The notes: generated from the letters alone by a model not told the origin. A stretch of 33,901 nucleotides of DNA from JANNAV01 sp031384695 (GCA_031384695.1 JANNAV010000146.1:1-33901); one strand, 5' to 3'. Positions 8,336-16,908 are shown, counted from the first letter of the stretch. Numbers and translations are program-made.

Positions 8336-8899
8336 TTATCCGAGCTTGATGGTGGTTTCGTCGATAAAGCCTGCAACCGGAATGGGCAGGTTCTGTGGCG
8401 CCGGGCCTTTGCGGATGCGCCCGGCGGCATCGTAATGCGAGCCGTGGCACGGGCAGAACCAGCCGCCGAAATCGCCGGCACCATCACCGATCGGCACACA
8501 GCCCAGATGCGTGCACACGCCCATCATCACCAGCCATTCGCCCGCCTCGTCCAGCGTGCGGTGCGCGTCGGATGCATCCGTCGTCGGATCGTCATTGGCG
8601 TTGCGGGCCAGCGCGTCGGGCAGATCGGCAAGCGGTACGGCGCGGGCCTTTTCGATATCCTCGGCATTGCGGCGGCGGATGAACACCGGCTTGCCGCGCC
8701 ATTTCACCGTAAGCTGGGTGCCCACCTCAACCCCGGCCACATCGACCGCAATCGACGCCATCGCCCGGGTATCCGCAGCGGGGTTCATCTGATTGATCAG
8801 CGGCCAGACGGCGGCCCCTGTGGCAACCACCCCGGCACCGGCAGTGGCAAAATACAGAAAGTCGCGGCGGCTGCCTGCGGCATCGGCGGTGTGGGACAC
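8336..8899 (-). CDS. petA: Ubiquinol-cytochrome c reductase Rieske iron-sulfur subunit
   Basis: 187 residues. The uncleaved Tat-type N-terminus SRRDFLYFATAG (10-21) and one transmembrane helix hold the periplasmic 2Fe-2S head. Cluster ligands are in CTHLGC (129-134) and CPCHGSH (149-155). It carries electrons from ubiquinol at cytochrome b to cytochrome c1. The start is a GTG at 8899, supported by GGGAGAA about 8 nt upstream. First gene of petABC, transcribed away from the PLP enzyme at 9146. Confidence 0.98.
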   Translation of the reverse strand: MSHTADAAGSRRDFLYFATAGAGVVATGAAVWPLINQMNPAADTRAMASIAVDVAGVEVGTQLTVKWRGKPVFIRRRNAEDIEKARAVPLADLPDALARNANDDPTTDASDAHRTLDEAGEWLVMMGVCTHLGCVPIGDGAGDFGGWFCPCHGSHYDAAGRIRKGPAPQNLPIPVAGFIDETTIKLG

Positions 8900-8942
8900 G
8901 AGGTATTCTCCCTTCAGGGGCTACGCGCATGCAGCCCGTCAA

Positions 8943-8971
8943 CTTTTATGGCAGCAGTTTCCTGCATCCAA
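8943..8971 (-). promoter_or_regulatory. Candidate petABC promoter
   Basis: Minus strand: TTGGAT (8966-8971), 17-nt spacer, TAAAAG (8943-8948), giving a leader of about 37 nt before the petA GTG. Moderate matches only. The rest of the 246-nt divergent region (8900-9145) holds no other signal I can support. Confidence 0.35.
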
Positions 8972-9145
8972 GTTAAAGTGGGTATTAGCCAACCATTTCC
9001 GGCGCGTCCAGCGGACAAAGCGGCGCAGGGGCGGCTGGAAACGGCTTTCCGGGCATTTTGGCCGTGGCAATCTGCATAAATCACCGTCAGCATTGCAAAA
9101 CGCCGGTTTCTCCGCGCCAACTCACCCAGTCAGGACCGCCCGCTC

Positions 9146-10339
9146 ATGACGGAAAACCTCGCACCGTTGTTCCTGCTCGATCCTGCGGTGGTATTTTTGA
9201 ACCACGGCTCGTACGGGGCTTGCCCGCGCCCGGTGTTTGCGGCGTATCAGGCCTGGCAACTGCGCCTGGAACGCCAGCCGGTGGCGTTTCTGGACCCGAA
9301 CCGCGGGTTGAGCGGCTGGCTGCGCGACGCGCGGGTGGCAATGGCGGCCGCAGTTGGTGCCGATCCCGATGATCTGGTGGGGGTGGTGAATGCCACCACC
9401 GGGCTGAACATCGTGGCGCAATCGCTGCGCCTGCGGGCGGGCGACGAGATTTTGACCACCGACCACGAATATGCCGCACTGGAGAAAACCTGGGGTCATG
9501 TGGCGCGGCGGACGGGGGCGAAAATCGTGGTGGTTGACCTGCCGCTGCCGCTGGTTTCAGACGCCGCCTTTACCGCCGCGTTGCTGGCCGGGATGACGCG
9601 GCGCACGCGGGTGCTGTTTCTCAGCCATATCACCTCGGCCACCGCACTTTGCCTGCCGATCCGGGCGGTGGTAGCCGAGGCGCGGGCGCGGGGGATCTGG
9701 ACGGTGATTGATGGCGCGCATACGCCTGGGCATATCCCGCTGAATCTGCGCGGCTTGGAGGCGGATTTTTATGCGGGCAACGCGCATAAATGGCTGATGG
9801 CCCCCAAGGGCGCGGCCTTTCTGCATGTGCGCCCCGAAATGCAGCCGCTGATCACCCCGCTGGTGATCAGCCACGGCTGGACCGAGGCGCGCGCGACGCC
9901 CGGCCCTTTTGGCGGCACGGCGTTCATCGACAGCCTCGAGGTGCAGGGCACCCGTGATCCCGCCGCATGGCTGACATTGCCTGCGGCGGTTGAATTTCAA
10001 CATCAGCACGGTTGGCAGGCGGTGGCGCGCCGCTGTTCCGAGATGGCACAGAACACGGCCCGGCGGGTGGCCCGGATGACCGGCCTGCCGCCGTTTTCAA
10101 GCCCGGAGTTCTGCGCCCCGCAGATGGTGGCGATGCCAATACCGGAGTGCGATACTATGGCATTGCAGCGGGCGCTCTGGCAGGAATACCGGATCGAAAT
10201 CCCCTGCTACCGGTGGAAGGACCATTTTGTCGTGCGGCTTTCGGTGCAGGGCTATAATGGCCAAAGCCAGCTGGATTTGCTGGCAGAGGCGTTGCAGGCG
10301 CTGGTGCCGGGGCTTGGTGGCGCGGGTGGTGACGGTTAG
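9146..10339 (+). CDS. Class-V aminotransferase-fold PLP enzyme, isopenicillin-N-epimerase type
   Basis: 397 residues with the fold-type I layout of CefD-like and NifS-like enzymes. FLNHGSYGACPRPV is at 17-30 and NATTGLNIV at 82-90. The PLP-ring aspartate is D189 in VIDGAHTPGH, and the Schiff-base lysine is K215 in GNAHKWLMAPKG. The closest named family is isopenicillin N epimerase, but homologues occur widely in bacteria that make no beta-lactam, so the substrate is unknown; desulfurase, epimerase or lyase chemistry is possible. The ATG at 9146 has AGGA about 11 nt upstream. It stands alone between divergent petA and a converging minus-strand gene. Confidence 0.88.
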   Translation: MTENLAPLFLLDPAVVFLNHGSYGACPRPVFAAYQAWQLRLERQPVAFLDPNRGLSGWLRDARVAMAAAVGADPDDLVGVVNATTGLNIVAQSLRLRAGDEILTTDHEYAALEKTWGHVARRTGAKIVVVDLPLPLVSDAAFTAALLAGMTRRTRVLFLSHITSATALCLPIRAVVAEARARGIWTVIDGAHTPGHIPLNLRGLEADFYAGNAHKWLMAPKGAAFLHVRPEMQPLITPLVISHGWTEARATPGPFGGTAFIDSLEVQGTRDPAAWLTLPAAVEFQHQHGWQAVARRCSEMAQNTARRVARMTGLPPFSSPEFCAPQMVAMPIPECDTMALQRALWQEYRIEIPCYRWKDHFVVRLSVQGYNGQSQLDLLAEALQALVPGLGGAGGDG

Positions 10340-10393
10340 CGCGTAACGCAGGCACTACTGGCCAGCGCCCGGCCCGATCAGGCGTTCGGCGGG

Positions 10394-10416
10394 AAAAAGG
10401 TCCACCGGACCTTTTT
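10394..10416. terminator. Bidirectional terminator hairpin, copy 1
   Basis: Ten-bp stem AAAAAGGTCC / GGACCTTTTT with a 3-nt loop. It lies 55 nt after the PLP-enzyme stop and has a T-run on either strand. Confidence 0.75.
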
Positions 10417-10465
10417 CTTGTCCGCCTGCTCCGGCCCGATCAGGTGTGATCGGGCGTTCGGCGGG

Positions 10466-10488
10466 AAAAAGGTCCACCGGACCTTTTT
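10466..10488. terminator. Bidirectional terminator hairpin, copy 2
   Basis: Identical to copy 1, displaced by 72 bp, and 11 nt beyond the stop of the minus-strand gene ending at 10499. Confidence 0.75.
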
Positions 10489-10498
10489 CTTGTCCGCC

Positions 10499-10828
10499 TC
10501 ACCCATTCGCGTGCATGCGTTCGATGTAGGCGCGCATTTCCTCGGCCTCGTGCCTCGCATCGCGCAACCCCTCCATCGCGGCGCGCAACTCGGCGTCGGT
10601 CTGGGCGATCTGGTTCAGCAATTCGCTTTCGCGCTGCTCCATGTAGACAATCGCCTGATCGCGCAGTTCCTCCGCCTCGTGCAGCGATTGCGCCAGATGG
10701 TCCAATTCGCCCATGTCGCCGCCCGCCACGCGGGTAAAGCGGTGCATCAGCCAATAGGTGAACCAACCCAGCGCAAAGGCCAGCAGCAGGATGATCGCGG
10801 TGGCGATGATGAAGTCTGTGCGGTTCAT
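10499..10828 (-). CDS. Small membrane-anchored coiled-coil protein of unknown function
   Basis: 109 residues. One N-terminal transmembrane helix (about 6-28, IIATAIILLLAFALGWFTYW) is followed by a highly charged, heptad-rich segment (about 40-107) with no proline and few glycines, so a long alpha-helical coiled coil is likely. I recognise no named family. It lies 37 nt after the OmpA-domain gene on the same strand and is probably co-transcribed with it. That suggests an envelope role, perhaps assembly or bracing with the OmpA protein, but this is inference. Its TGA overlaps the end of the second 47-bp repeat. Confidence 0.75.
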   Translation of the reverse strand: MNRTDFIIATAIILLLAFALGWFTYWLMHRFTRVAGGDMGELDHLAQSLHEAEELRDQAIVYMEQRESELLNQIAQTDAELRAAMEGLRDARHEAEEMRAYIERMHANG

Positions 10829-10864
10829 AGGCGCATCCTGCTTGGGATCGGCGGTAAGGACAGG

Positions 10865-12874
10865 TCAGCCATCGGAGGCGGGCTGCGTGGTTAGGGGCCG
10901 GGGTTTGGGGCGCCGGGTTGGTTCGGCGGGGGCGACCGATGGGCTGGTATCGCCCGAGAAATCAGGTGCCGCTGGTCCGGCAGCGATATCAGGTTTGGCA
11001 AGGGCTGCCTGCCCGGTGGCGTTTGCATCCACCGCAGATTTTCCGGCCCCCCCCACCAGCGAAAACTCGATCCGCCGGTTCGCCTCGCGCCCGGCCTCGC
11101 TGCCGTTATCGGCGATCGGCACGGTTTCGCCGTAGCCTCTGGCCACCATCCCCGAGACATCCACCTGCCGCCCCTGCAAGGCCAGCCACACCGCCTCGGC
11201 CCGCGCCTGACTGAGCGCGCGGTTGCCCTCTTCGGAACCTTGCGCATCGGTATGACCGGCGATTTCCATCTGCACCGCCGTGCAATCCGTCAGTGCTATG
11301 GCCAACGCGTTCATCACCGAACCGGCAGAGGCATCAATTTCGGCGGAACCGGGGGTAAAGGTGATCTTTTTCAGGCTGAGCACCGCCGTCACCGCCACTT
11401 CGCATTCCTCGGGCGTGGGCAGCGCCGCCAAGGGATCAAGCCGCTCGTCATAGGTGACATCGACCTTGAAGGTTTTGCCCTGACCCAGCTTGCCCGACAA
11501 TATCTGCGAGATGCGGGCCTTGGCGTTCTGCGAGCCGGTGATACCCGCGATCTGCACCGTATCGGCGCGCACCAAAAGGGTGCCGTGGTCCAGTTCGGCC
11601 AGGGACTCAAGGCCTGCCAGCACCCGGACCGACCAGCCATCGGGCAGTTCCGCATCGAACCGCGTCGCCACATACACCTCGGCGGTGCCGAACTGCGCGC
11701 GGGCATAGCTGTCGATCACGGCGCGCTGCACCTCGTCGGCCAGACGGCCGCGCAACTCGATCCGACCGGTTTCGGCGGCGAGGGTGGCGGTAAATTCGGC
11801 CGGCCCCTGTGCCGGGGCGCTGGATTTGCGCGGCAGGGTGGCGTTGAGCGAAAACACCGGCGGCAGGGCGGTTTGCAACTCGCCCACCACGCGGTCAAAA
11901 CTGGCTTGCGAGACGTCTTCATCGGCCAGCAACGTCACATCGGCGTCGGAAAACGTGATGGTGCCCGCGCCCAGCGTGTTCAGCGCCGCGATGCCGATCT
12001 CGGCTGCCTCGGCCCAACTGGGCGAGGGCACGCCCAGCCCGATGGTACACATGGCGCGCGGATCGGCCCCCGCCGCCACGCCCGCTGCGATGATCCGGCT
12101 GCGGGCACGGTCGGTATCGGCGGAACAGGCATCAAACCGGGCCTGCCCCTGATCCTTCACAAAGCGCAGGATGAACGGGGTCAGCACCGGGCGCGGCGCG
12201 GAAATGTCGATATTGACCGCCAGCCCCTTGGGGCGCAGCCGCTCCAGCTCGGTCTCGAAGCTGCGTTTCTCGGCGGCGCTGCTGGCGATAGCGGTGATCT
12301 CGACCCGGTCGGCGGCCACCGATATCTTGGAGCGCGGCAGCAGTTTAAGCGCGGCAACACCGTAACCGAAGGCCGCACTCCACCCCTCGGGCGCGCTGTA
12401 GGCCGCAACTTCCAGCATATCGGCCAGCGCGATACCGGGGCTGAGCGCCTGCGCATCTTGCGACAGGGTGGCGCGTTCGGGGCCATCGGGCAGCAGGCCG
12501 ATCAACTGGATGCCATCATCATTGCGCAGCATTTCCACCGAAAAGCGCGGCGCTTCAACCTTGCGCACGGCGGCCACCTGCAGATCGTCACGGATGCGCG
12601 AGGCTTCAACCTCGGCCCCGGCCAGATTGACGGCGCGGTAACGGGCGGCCTCGTTCGGGGCTGTGCCCGACAGATGCACCTGCAAGCCGTCCGCCGCCAC
12701 GCTGGCCCAGGTGATGCCATCGCCCAGCAGCCGCGTTGTCACCACCTTGGCCGACCGGTTTTCGATCACCAAAGCCGCCGCATAGGCGATCAGACCAGAC
12801 AGCACCGCCGCCAGTGCAAAAGCAACGGCGGCCAGCAGGGCCTGGGTCGGGTGAAAGTTGCGCAGGTTTACCAC
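10865..12874 (-). CDS. Large OmpA-domain envelope protein with BON-like repeats
   Basis: 669 residues. An N-terminal hydrophobic segment (about 11-37) acts as an uncleaved anchor or signal. A long middle follows with repeated BON-like units (for example LQVHLSGTAPNEAARYRA and IELRGRLADEVQRAVID). The peptidoglycan-binding OmpA/MotB domain is at about 500-607 (FTPGSAEID, IAGHTDAQGSEEGN, LSQARAEAV, NRRIEFSLV), and a proline/alanine-rich tail ends the protein. It probably spans the periplasm and tethers to peptidoglycan. The start is a GTG at 12874 with only a weak ribosome-binding site, so the exact start is uncertain. Upstream partner of the coiled-coil gene. Confidence 0.88.
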   Translation of the reverse strand: MVNLRNFHPTQALLAAVAFALAAVLSGLIAYAAALVIENRSAKVVTTRLLGDGITWASVAADGLQVHLSGTAPNEAARYRAVNLAGAEVEASRIRDDLQVAAVRKVEAPRFSVEMLRNDDGIQLIGLLPDGPERATLSQDAQALSPGIALADMLEVAAYSAPEGWSAAFGYGVAALKLLPRSKISVAADRVEITAIASSAAEKRSFETELERLRPKGLAVNIDISAPRPVLTPFILRFVKDQGQARFDACSADTDRARSRIIAAGVAAGADPRAMCTIGLGVPSPSWAEAAEIGIAALNTLGAGTITFSDADVTLLADEDVSQASFDRVVGELQTALPPVFSLNATLPRKSSAPAQGPAEFTATLAAETGRIELRGRLADEVQRAVIDSYARAQFGTAEVYVATRFDAELPDGWSVRVLAGLESLAELDHGTLLVRADTVQIAGITGSQNAKARISQILSGKLGQGKTFKVDVTYDERLDPLAALPTPEECEVAVTAVLSLKKITFTPGSAEIDASAGSVMNALAIALTDCTAVQMEIAGHTDAQGSEEGNRALSQARAEAVWLALQGRQVDVSGMVARGYGETVPIADNGSEAGREANRRIEFSLVGGAGKSAVDANATGQAALAKPDIAAGPAAPDFSGDTSPSVAPAEPTRRPKPRPLTTQPASDG

Positions 12875-12947
12875 GGGCTCACATCACATTGATCCGGCAC
12901 CGCAGCCGGGCCTTTCGTTGCATAAGGCGCTTGGCCCGCCCGCGCAA

Positions 12948-13916
12948 TCAAAGCAAAGCGCTGGCGGCAAGAAATAGCGCGGGGATCAGACCGGCGTTGC
13001 GGTTCGAGCGGAAGATCGCGAGACACATCGCCGGATCTTCGGTGTCAAGGCCGCGGATCTGCCACGTCATGTGCCAGCCGAACCCCCAGACCCCCACCAG
13101 CGCCAGCGCCAGTTTCAGCGGGCCTGCCGTGGGCAGCAGCGTCAGCACCACCGCCAGCGCCATCAGCGCCACCGCCGCCGCCATGAAGCCGCGCAACCAG
13201 ACCTTGCTGCGCGCACCCAACAGCCGGGCCGTGGATTTCACCCCGATCAGCGCATCGTCATCCTTGTCCTGATGCGCATAGATGGTGTCATAAAACAGCG
13301 TCCAGGCGATGCCCGCCGCATAGAGCAGCCCCGCCGCCACCGTCAGCCGCCCGCTGTGGGCGGCATAGGCCAGCAATGCGCCCCAGTTGAACGCCAGCCC
13401 CAGAAACGCCTGCGGCCACCAGGTGAACCGCTTGGCAAACGGATAGATCGCAACCAATGCCAGCGAGCCGATCCCCAGCCCGATGGCCAGCCAGTTATAG
13501 CTGAACAGGATCAGGGCAGCGGCCATCGCCTGTGCCACCATCCACACCAGCGCCGCCCGCACAGAGACCTGCCCCGAAGGCAGAGGCCTGCTGCGGGTGC
13601 GCGCCACCTGCGCGTCAATATGCCGGTCGGTGATATCGTTCCAGGTGCATCCTGCGCCTCGCATGAGGAAGGCCCCGAGGGCACAGGATACCACCAGCCA
13701 CAGATCATGCACCCGGAAGCCGCCTGAAAGCGCCGCCAGCGCCACCCCCCACAGGCAGGGGATCAGCAACAGCCAGGTGCCGATCGGCCGGTCGGCGCGC
13801 GACAGCCGCAGATAGGGGCGTGTCGGCCCCGGCGCGTAACGGTCCACCCAGTTGCCCGCCGGGGCATCGGCCACGGTATCTCGCGGCGGCTCTGGATATT
13901 GCCGGGTGTCTTGCAT
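12948..13916 (-). CDS. ubiA: 4-hydroxybenzoate polyprenyltransferase
   Basis: 322-residue inner-membrane prenyltransferase that attaches the polyprenyl tail to 4-hydroxybenzoate in ubiquinone synthesis. The first Mg-diphosphate motif NDITDRHID is at 93-101, the second (YDTIYAHQDKDDD) near 214-226, and about eight hydrophobic helices are visible. The ATG at 13916 (MQDTRQYPEP) is chosen; the frame runs open far upstream, but that part is antisense to rsmE. Only 12 nt separate its start from the divergent rsmE start, so its promoter must lie inside rsmE. Confidence 0.95.
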   Translation of the reverse strand: MQDTRQYPEPPRDTVADAPAGNWVDRYAPGPTRPYLRLSRADRPIGTWLLLIPCLWGVALAALSGGFRVHDLWLVVSCALGAFLMRGAGCTWNDITDRHIDAQVARTRSRPLPSGQVSVRAALVWMVAQAMAAALILFSYNWLAIGLGIGSLALVAIYPFAKRFTWWPQAFLGLAFNWGALLAYAAHSGRLTVAAGLLYAAGIAWTLFYDTIYAHQDKDDDALIGVKSTARLLGARSKVWLRGFMAAAVALMALAVVLTLLPTAGPLKLALALVGVWGFGWHMTWQIRGLDTEDPAMCLAIFRSNRNAGLIPALFLAASALL

Positions 13917-13928
13917 AGGGTCCGCATC

Positions 13929-14654
13929 ATGGCTGAGGCAAAGGTTCGATTGTTTGTAGATCAGGTGCTGGCGGCGGGGCAACCCGTGGCTTTGAACGCC
14001 GATCAGGCGCATTACCTGTTTTCGGTGATGCGGCTGGGCTTGGCGGCGCAGGTGCTGCTGTTCAACGGCTGCGACGGCGAATGGCGCGCCGATGTGACCG
14101 AGGCCGGGCGGCGTGGCGGTGTGCTGATCCCCACCCTGCAAACCGCGCCCTTGCGCCTGCCGCCCGATCTTTGGCTGCTGTTCGCACCGATCAGGAAGGC
14201 CCGCACCGATTTCATCGTCGAAAAGGCGGTGGAACTGGGGGCCGCGCGCATCATGCCGGTGCAAACCCGCCACACCAACGCCGACCGCATCCGGCAAGAC
14301 CGCCTGCAGGCCCACGCGCGAGAGGCCGCCGAACAATGCGGCGCAACCTACGTGCCCGAGGTTGCGGCCCTCGCGCCGCTGGACAAGGTTCTGGCCACCT
14401 GGCCTGCGGGGCGGAAAATCCTGTGGTGCGATGAAACCCTCACCGTCGCACCCTCGGGTCTTGCCGGGGCGCGTGGCGCGGCATGGGCGATACTGATCGG
14501 GCCGGAAGGTGGCTTTGCCGAGGATGAACAGCAACGCCTGCGCGCCATGCCTTCGGTGCAGCCGGTCAGCCTTGGCCCCCGCATCCTGCGCGCCGATACC
14601 GCAGCCGTGGCAGCGCTTGCGCTTTGGCAGGCAGGCTTGGGGGATTGGCGATGA
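13929..14654 (+). CDS. rsmE: 16S rRNA (uracil(1498)-N(3))-methyltransferase
   Basis: 241 residues, normal for RsmE, a SPOUT-family methyltransferase that methylates U1498 of 16S rRNA using S-adenosylmethionine. The N-terminal PUA-like part reads RLFVDQ, then HYLFSVMRL. The SPOUT part has EKAVELGAARIMPVQTRHT and the trefoil-knot cofactor loop LIGPEGGFAEDE with LGPRILRADTA. The ATG at 13929 has AGGG 8 nt upstream; a TTG 10 codons earlier would overlap the ubiA start. It overlaps the next gene by ATGA. Confidence 0.95.
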   Translation: MAEAKVRLFVDQVLAAGQPVALNADQAHYLFSVMRLGLAAQVLLFNGCDGEWRADVTEAGRRGGVLIPTLQTAPLRLPPDLWLLFAPIRKARTDFIVEKAVELGAARIMPVQTRHTNADRIRQDRLQAHAREAAEQCGATYVPEVAALAPLDKVLATWPAGRKILWCDETLTVAPSGLAGARGAAWAILIGPEGGFAEDEQQRLRAMPSVQPVSLGPRILRADTAAVAALALWQAGLGDWR

Positions 14655-15211
14655 TCCGCCCCGAAGTCTTACAGGTGATCTTCCGCGGGCGCGAAGTGCT
14701 TTGGGCCGTGGCGGTGATCGGCGCGGGGCTGTGGCTGATCTGGCTTGGCGGCTATGTTCTGGTCCCTTTGGGGGCTGCCACCGGCCTGCTGGGGGCGGGC
14801 ATGGCGCTGCTGGCGTGGCGGCGGTTGCGGTTTCATCAGGCGGTGGATGCGCCCGGGATTGTTGAAGTGGACGAGGCGCAGGTGGGCTACCTTGGCCCGG
14901 CCTCGGGCGGTTTTGTCAGCCTTGCCGAACTGGTGGAACTGCGGCTGATTACGGTGCAGAACCGCAGGCTTTGGCGGCTGAAACAGGCCGACGGGCAGGC
15001 ACTTCTGATCCCGGTCGAGGCCGAGGGCGCGGACGCGTTGTTTGATGCCTTCGCCAGCCTGCCGGGCATGGATACAGCGGCCCTGGTCGCCGCGCTCGAC
15101 CCCAACCTGCCGAACGCGCCCAACCCGACTGCGCCCAACCCGCCAGCGCCGCAAACCAACGCGCTGCGGGTGATCTGGCGGCGCAAGGGCGCGGGAGTGG
15201 CGGTGCGTTAG
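14651..15211 (+). CDS. Conserved membrane protein of unknown function
   Basis: 186 residues. Two adjacent hydrophobic helices (about 16-57) are followed by a soluble domain (about 60-145) and a low-complexity stretch of asparagine-proline units (PNLPNAPNPTAPNPPAP). The soluble part resembles a small PH-like beta domain, but I cannot assign it. The start ATG overlaps the rsmE stop (ATGA), so it is translationally coupled to rsmE. It lies 133 nt before gshA and could share its transcript. Function unknown. Confidence 0.85.
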   Translation: MIRPEVLQVIFRGREVLWAVAVIGAGLWLIWLGGYVLVPLGAATGLLGAGMALLAWRRLRFHQAVDAPGIVEVDEAQVGYLGPASGGFVSLAELVELRLITVQNRRLWRLKQADGQALLIPVEAEGADALFDAFASLPGMDTAALVAALDPNLPNAPNPTAPNPPAPQTNALRVIWRRKGAGVAVR

Positions 15212-15344
15212 ATCGGGTTGCCCCCCTCATCACACTTGTGCGCACACAAACAATTCCACACCCGCCTTGCGCCGCGGCCTTGACACTACCCCGCGCGGGC
15301 ATCAGGTCTTGGCGTCTTGAAGGCAACTGAGGGGGCAAAGCCCG

Positions 15345-16691
15345 ATGTCGATTCCCCAGTCCGGCGGTGGCCAGATCGAAGATTTCGCCGAGTTGGCGGC
15401 AATGATGGCCTACGGCTGCAAGCCGAAGGCCGACTGGCGTATCGGCACCGAACACGAGAAATTCGGCTGGCTGACCGCCAACCATCAGCCGCTGCCCTAT
15501 GCCGGTGATGCCTCGGTTTCGGCGATCTTTGCGGGCCTGCAATCGCGCTATGGCTGGACGCCGGTGCGCGAGGCGGGCAACATCATTGGCCTGACCCGCA
15601 ACGGCGCCAACGTAAGCCTGGAACCCGGCGGCCAGTTCGAGCTTTCGGGGGCGGCCCTCACCACGATGCACGAAGTGGCGGCGGAACTGCAAACCCATCT
15701 CGACGAGGTGCGCTCCATCGCCGAACCGCTGGGCATCCGCTTCATGGGCATCGGTGCGGCGCCCGAATGGTCGGGCGCTCAGATGCCGGTGATGCCAAAA
15801 GGCCGCTACCGGCTGATGACCGATTACATGGGCCGCGTCGGCACCCATGGCACCCAGATGATGTACCGCACCTGCACGGTGCAGGTGAACCTCGATTACG
15901 CGTCCGAGGCCGATATGGTGCGCAAACTGCGGGTGGCCATCGCGCTGCAACCCGTCGCCACGGCGCTTTTCGCCTCGTCGCCGTTCTTTGATGGCGCCAA
16001 GAACGGCCACAAAAGCTGGCGCTCGCGGATCTGGCGGGGGTTGGACAATTCGCGCACCGGCATGCTGCCCTTCGCTTTCGACGATGGCTTTGGCTTTCAG
16101 GCCTATGTTGATTGGGTGCTGGATGTGCCGATGTATTTCGTCTACCGCGATGGCAAATATATCAATGCCCTGGGCCAATCCTTCCGCGCTTTCCTGAGGG
16201 GCGAACTGCCCGCGCTGCCCGGCGAGAAGCCCACGCTTTCCGATTGGGCTGATCACATGACCACGGTTTTCCCCGAGGCGCGGGTTAAGAAATACATCGA
16301 AATGCGCGGCGCCGATTGCGGCGATCAGGCCCATATCAACGCCCTGCCCGCCTTCTGGGTTGGGCTGATGTATGACCAGACCACATTGGATGCCGCCTGG
16401 GATCTGGTGAAAGGCTTTGATACCGAAACCCGCGAAGGCCTGCGCGTCGCGGCATCGGTTGACGGGTTGCAAGCCGAGGCCCGCAGCGTGAAACTGCTGG
16501 ATCTCGCCCGCGCCGCCGTAGCCCTGTCCCACGCGGGCCTTGCCGCGCGCGGGCTGGACGAGGAACGCTATCTGGCACCTCTGGTGCAAAACCTTGCCAC
16601 GGCAGAAAATCAGGCTGACACATGGCTGGGCCTTTATGACGGCGCATGGCAGGGCGATCTGCGCCGGATCTATCTGGCTTCAAGCCTGTAG
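15345..16691 (+). CDS. gshA: Glutamate-cysteine ligase
   Basis: 448 residues of the plant/alphaproteobacterial GCL class. It joins glutamate and cysteine with ATP, the first and limiting step of glutathione synthesis. The N-terminal active-site block WRIGTEHEKFGW, the LEPGGQFELSG motif, the MTDYM...GTHGTQMM region and YIEMRGADCGD are all present. GAGGGGG lies just upstream of the ATG at 15345. An isolated TTGACA at 15280-15285 may be its -35, but no convincing -10 sits at the right distance. It follows rsmE and the membrane protein on the same strand. Confidence 0.95.
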   Translation: MSIPQSGGGQIEDFAELAAMMAYGCKPKADWRIGTEHEKFGWLTANHQPLPYAGDASVSAIFAGLQSRYGWTPVREAGNIIGLTRNGANVSLEPGGQFELSGAALTTMHEVAAELQTHLDEVRSIAEPLGIRFMGIGAAPEWSGAQMPVMPKGRYRLMTDYMGRVGTHGTQMMYRTCTVQVNLDYASEADMVRKLRVAIALQPVATALFASSPFFDGAKNGHKSWRSRIWRGLDNSRTGMLPFAFDDGFGFQAYVDWVLDVPMYFVYRDGKYINALGQSFRAFLRGELPALPGEKPTLSDWADHMTTVFPEARVKKYIEMRGADCGDQAHINALPAFWVGLMYDQTTLDAAWDLVKGFDTETREGLRVAASVDGLQAEARSVKLLDLARAAVALSHAGLAARGLDEERYLAPLVQNLATAENQADTWLGLYDGAWQGDLRRIYLASSL

Positions 16692-16744
16692 ATTTCCCCC
16701 GGCGCGCCGCACAGCCAAAGCCCCTGTCCGAACTTCTGCGCCTG

Positions 16745-16764
16745 CTTCTTTGCCCAAATATCCC
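16745..16764 (-). repeat. Dispersed 20-bp intergenic word, inverted copy
   Basis: Read on the minus strand this gives GGGATATTTGGGCAAAGAAG, matching 19 of 20 bases of plus-strand 23618-23637. Both copies lie in intergenic DNA 3' of a gene. The rest of the 217-nt gap 16692-16908 shows nothing else I can support except a lone TAAAAT at 16862-16867. Confidence 0.7.
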
Positions 16765-16908
16765 GCCGGGAGCCCGGCCTTCCCATGTGTCATGCCACCG
16801 GCAAAACTTGACCGTTTCGCATTTCCAAGCCAGTTTGCTGCAGCGGGCCAGCGCTGTCTTGTAAAATCTCTGGGCAACGCGCTCTAAGCAAACAAAGGGA
16901 ACAGAAAA

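Larger units (their letters stand above)
10369..10499. repeat. Two perfect 47-bp direct repeats (period 72 bp), each holding a terminator-like hairpin
   Basis: Identical copies lie at 10381-10427 and 10453-10499. A second word, CCGGCCCGATCAGG, is also duplicated at 10369-10382 and 10431-10444. Each 47-mer contains the perfect inverted repeat AAAAAGGTCC-ACC-GGACCTTTTT (10394-10416 and 10466-10488), able to act as a terminator in both directions. The element fills the gap between converging genes, and its right end touches the stop codon at 10499-10501. The 72-bp period is a multiple of three, so minus-strand read-through would add ADKKKVRWTFFPPNA twice. Confidence 0.9.

Noticed and set aside
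7376..9079. 567-codon plus-strand open frame
   Set aside because: Antisense shadow of petB and petA. The composition is that of reversed coding DNA in a GC-rich genome, while the opposite frame is unmistakable cytochrome b and Rieske protein.
10381..10499. CRISPR-like repeat pair
   Set aside because: Only two copies with a 25-nt gap, terminator-like hairpins and no cas genes.
10378..10560. 60-codon minus-strand frame containing two copies of ADKKKVRWTFFPPNA
   Set aside because: It starts inside the coiled-coil gene in another frame and is made mostly of the duplicated terminator repeat, so it is a by-product of the repeat, not a supported gene.
11240..12892. 550-codon plus-strand open frame
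   Set aside because: Shadow of the OmpA-domain gene, rich in R, G, H and Q from reversed GC-rich codons, with no recognisable domain.
15280..15308. TTGACA as a gshA promoter
   Set aside because: The -35 is perfect, but the hexamer at 17 nt (CAGGTC) does not resemble a -10, so I did not list it as a feature.
14949..16589. 546-codon minus-strand open frame
   Set aside because: Antisense to gshA, which is clearly the coding strand by motif content.
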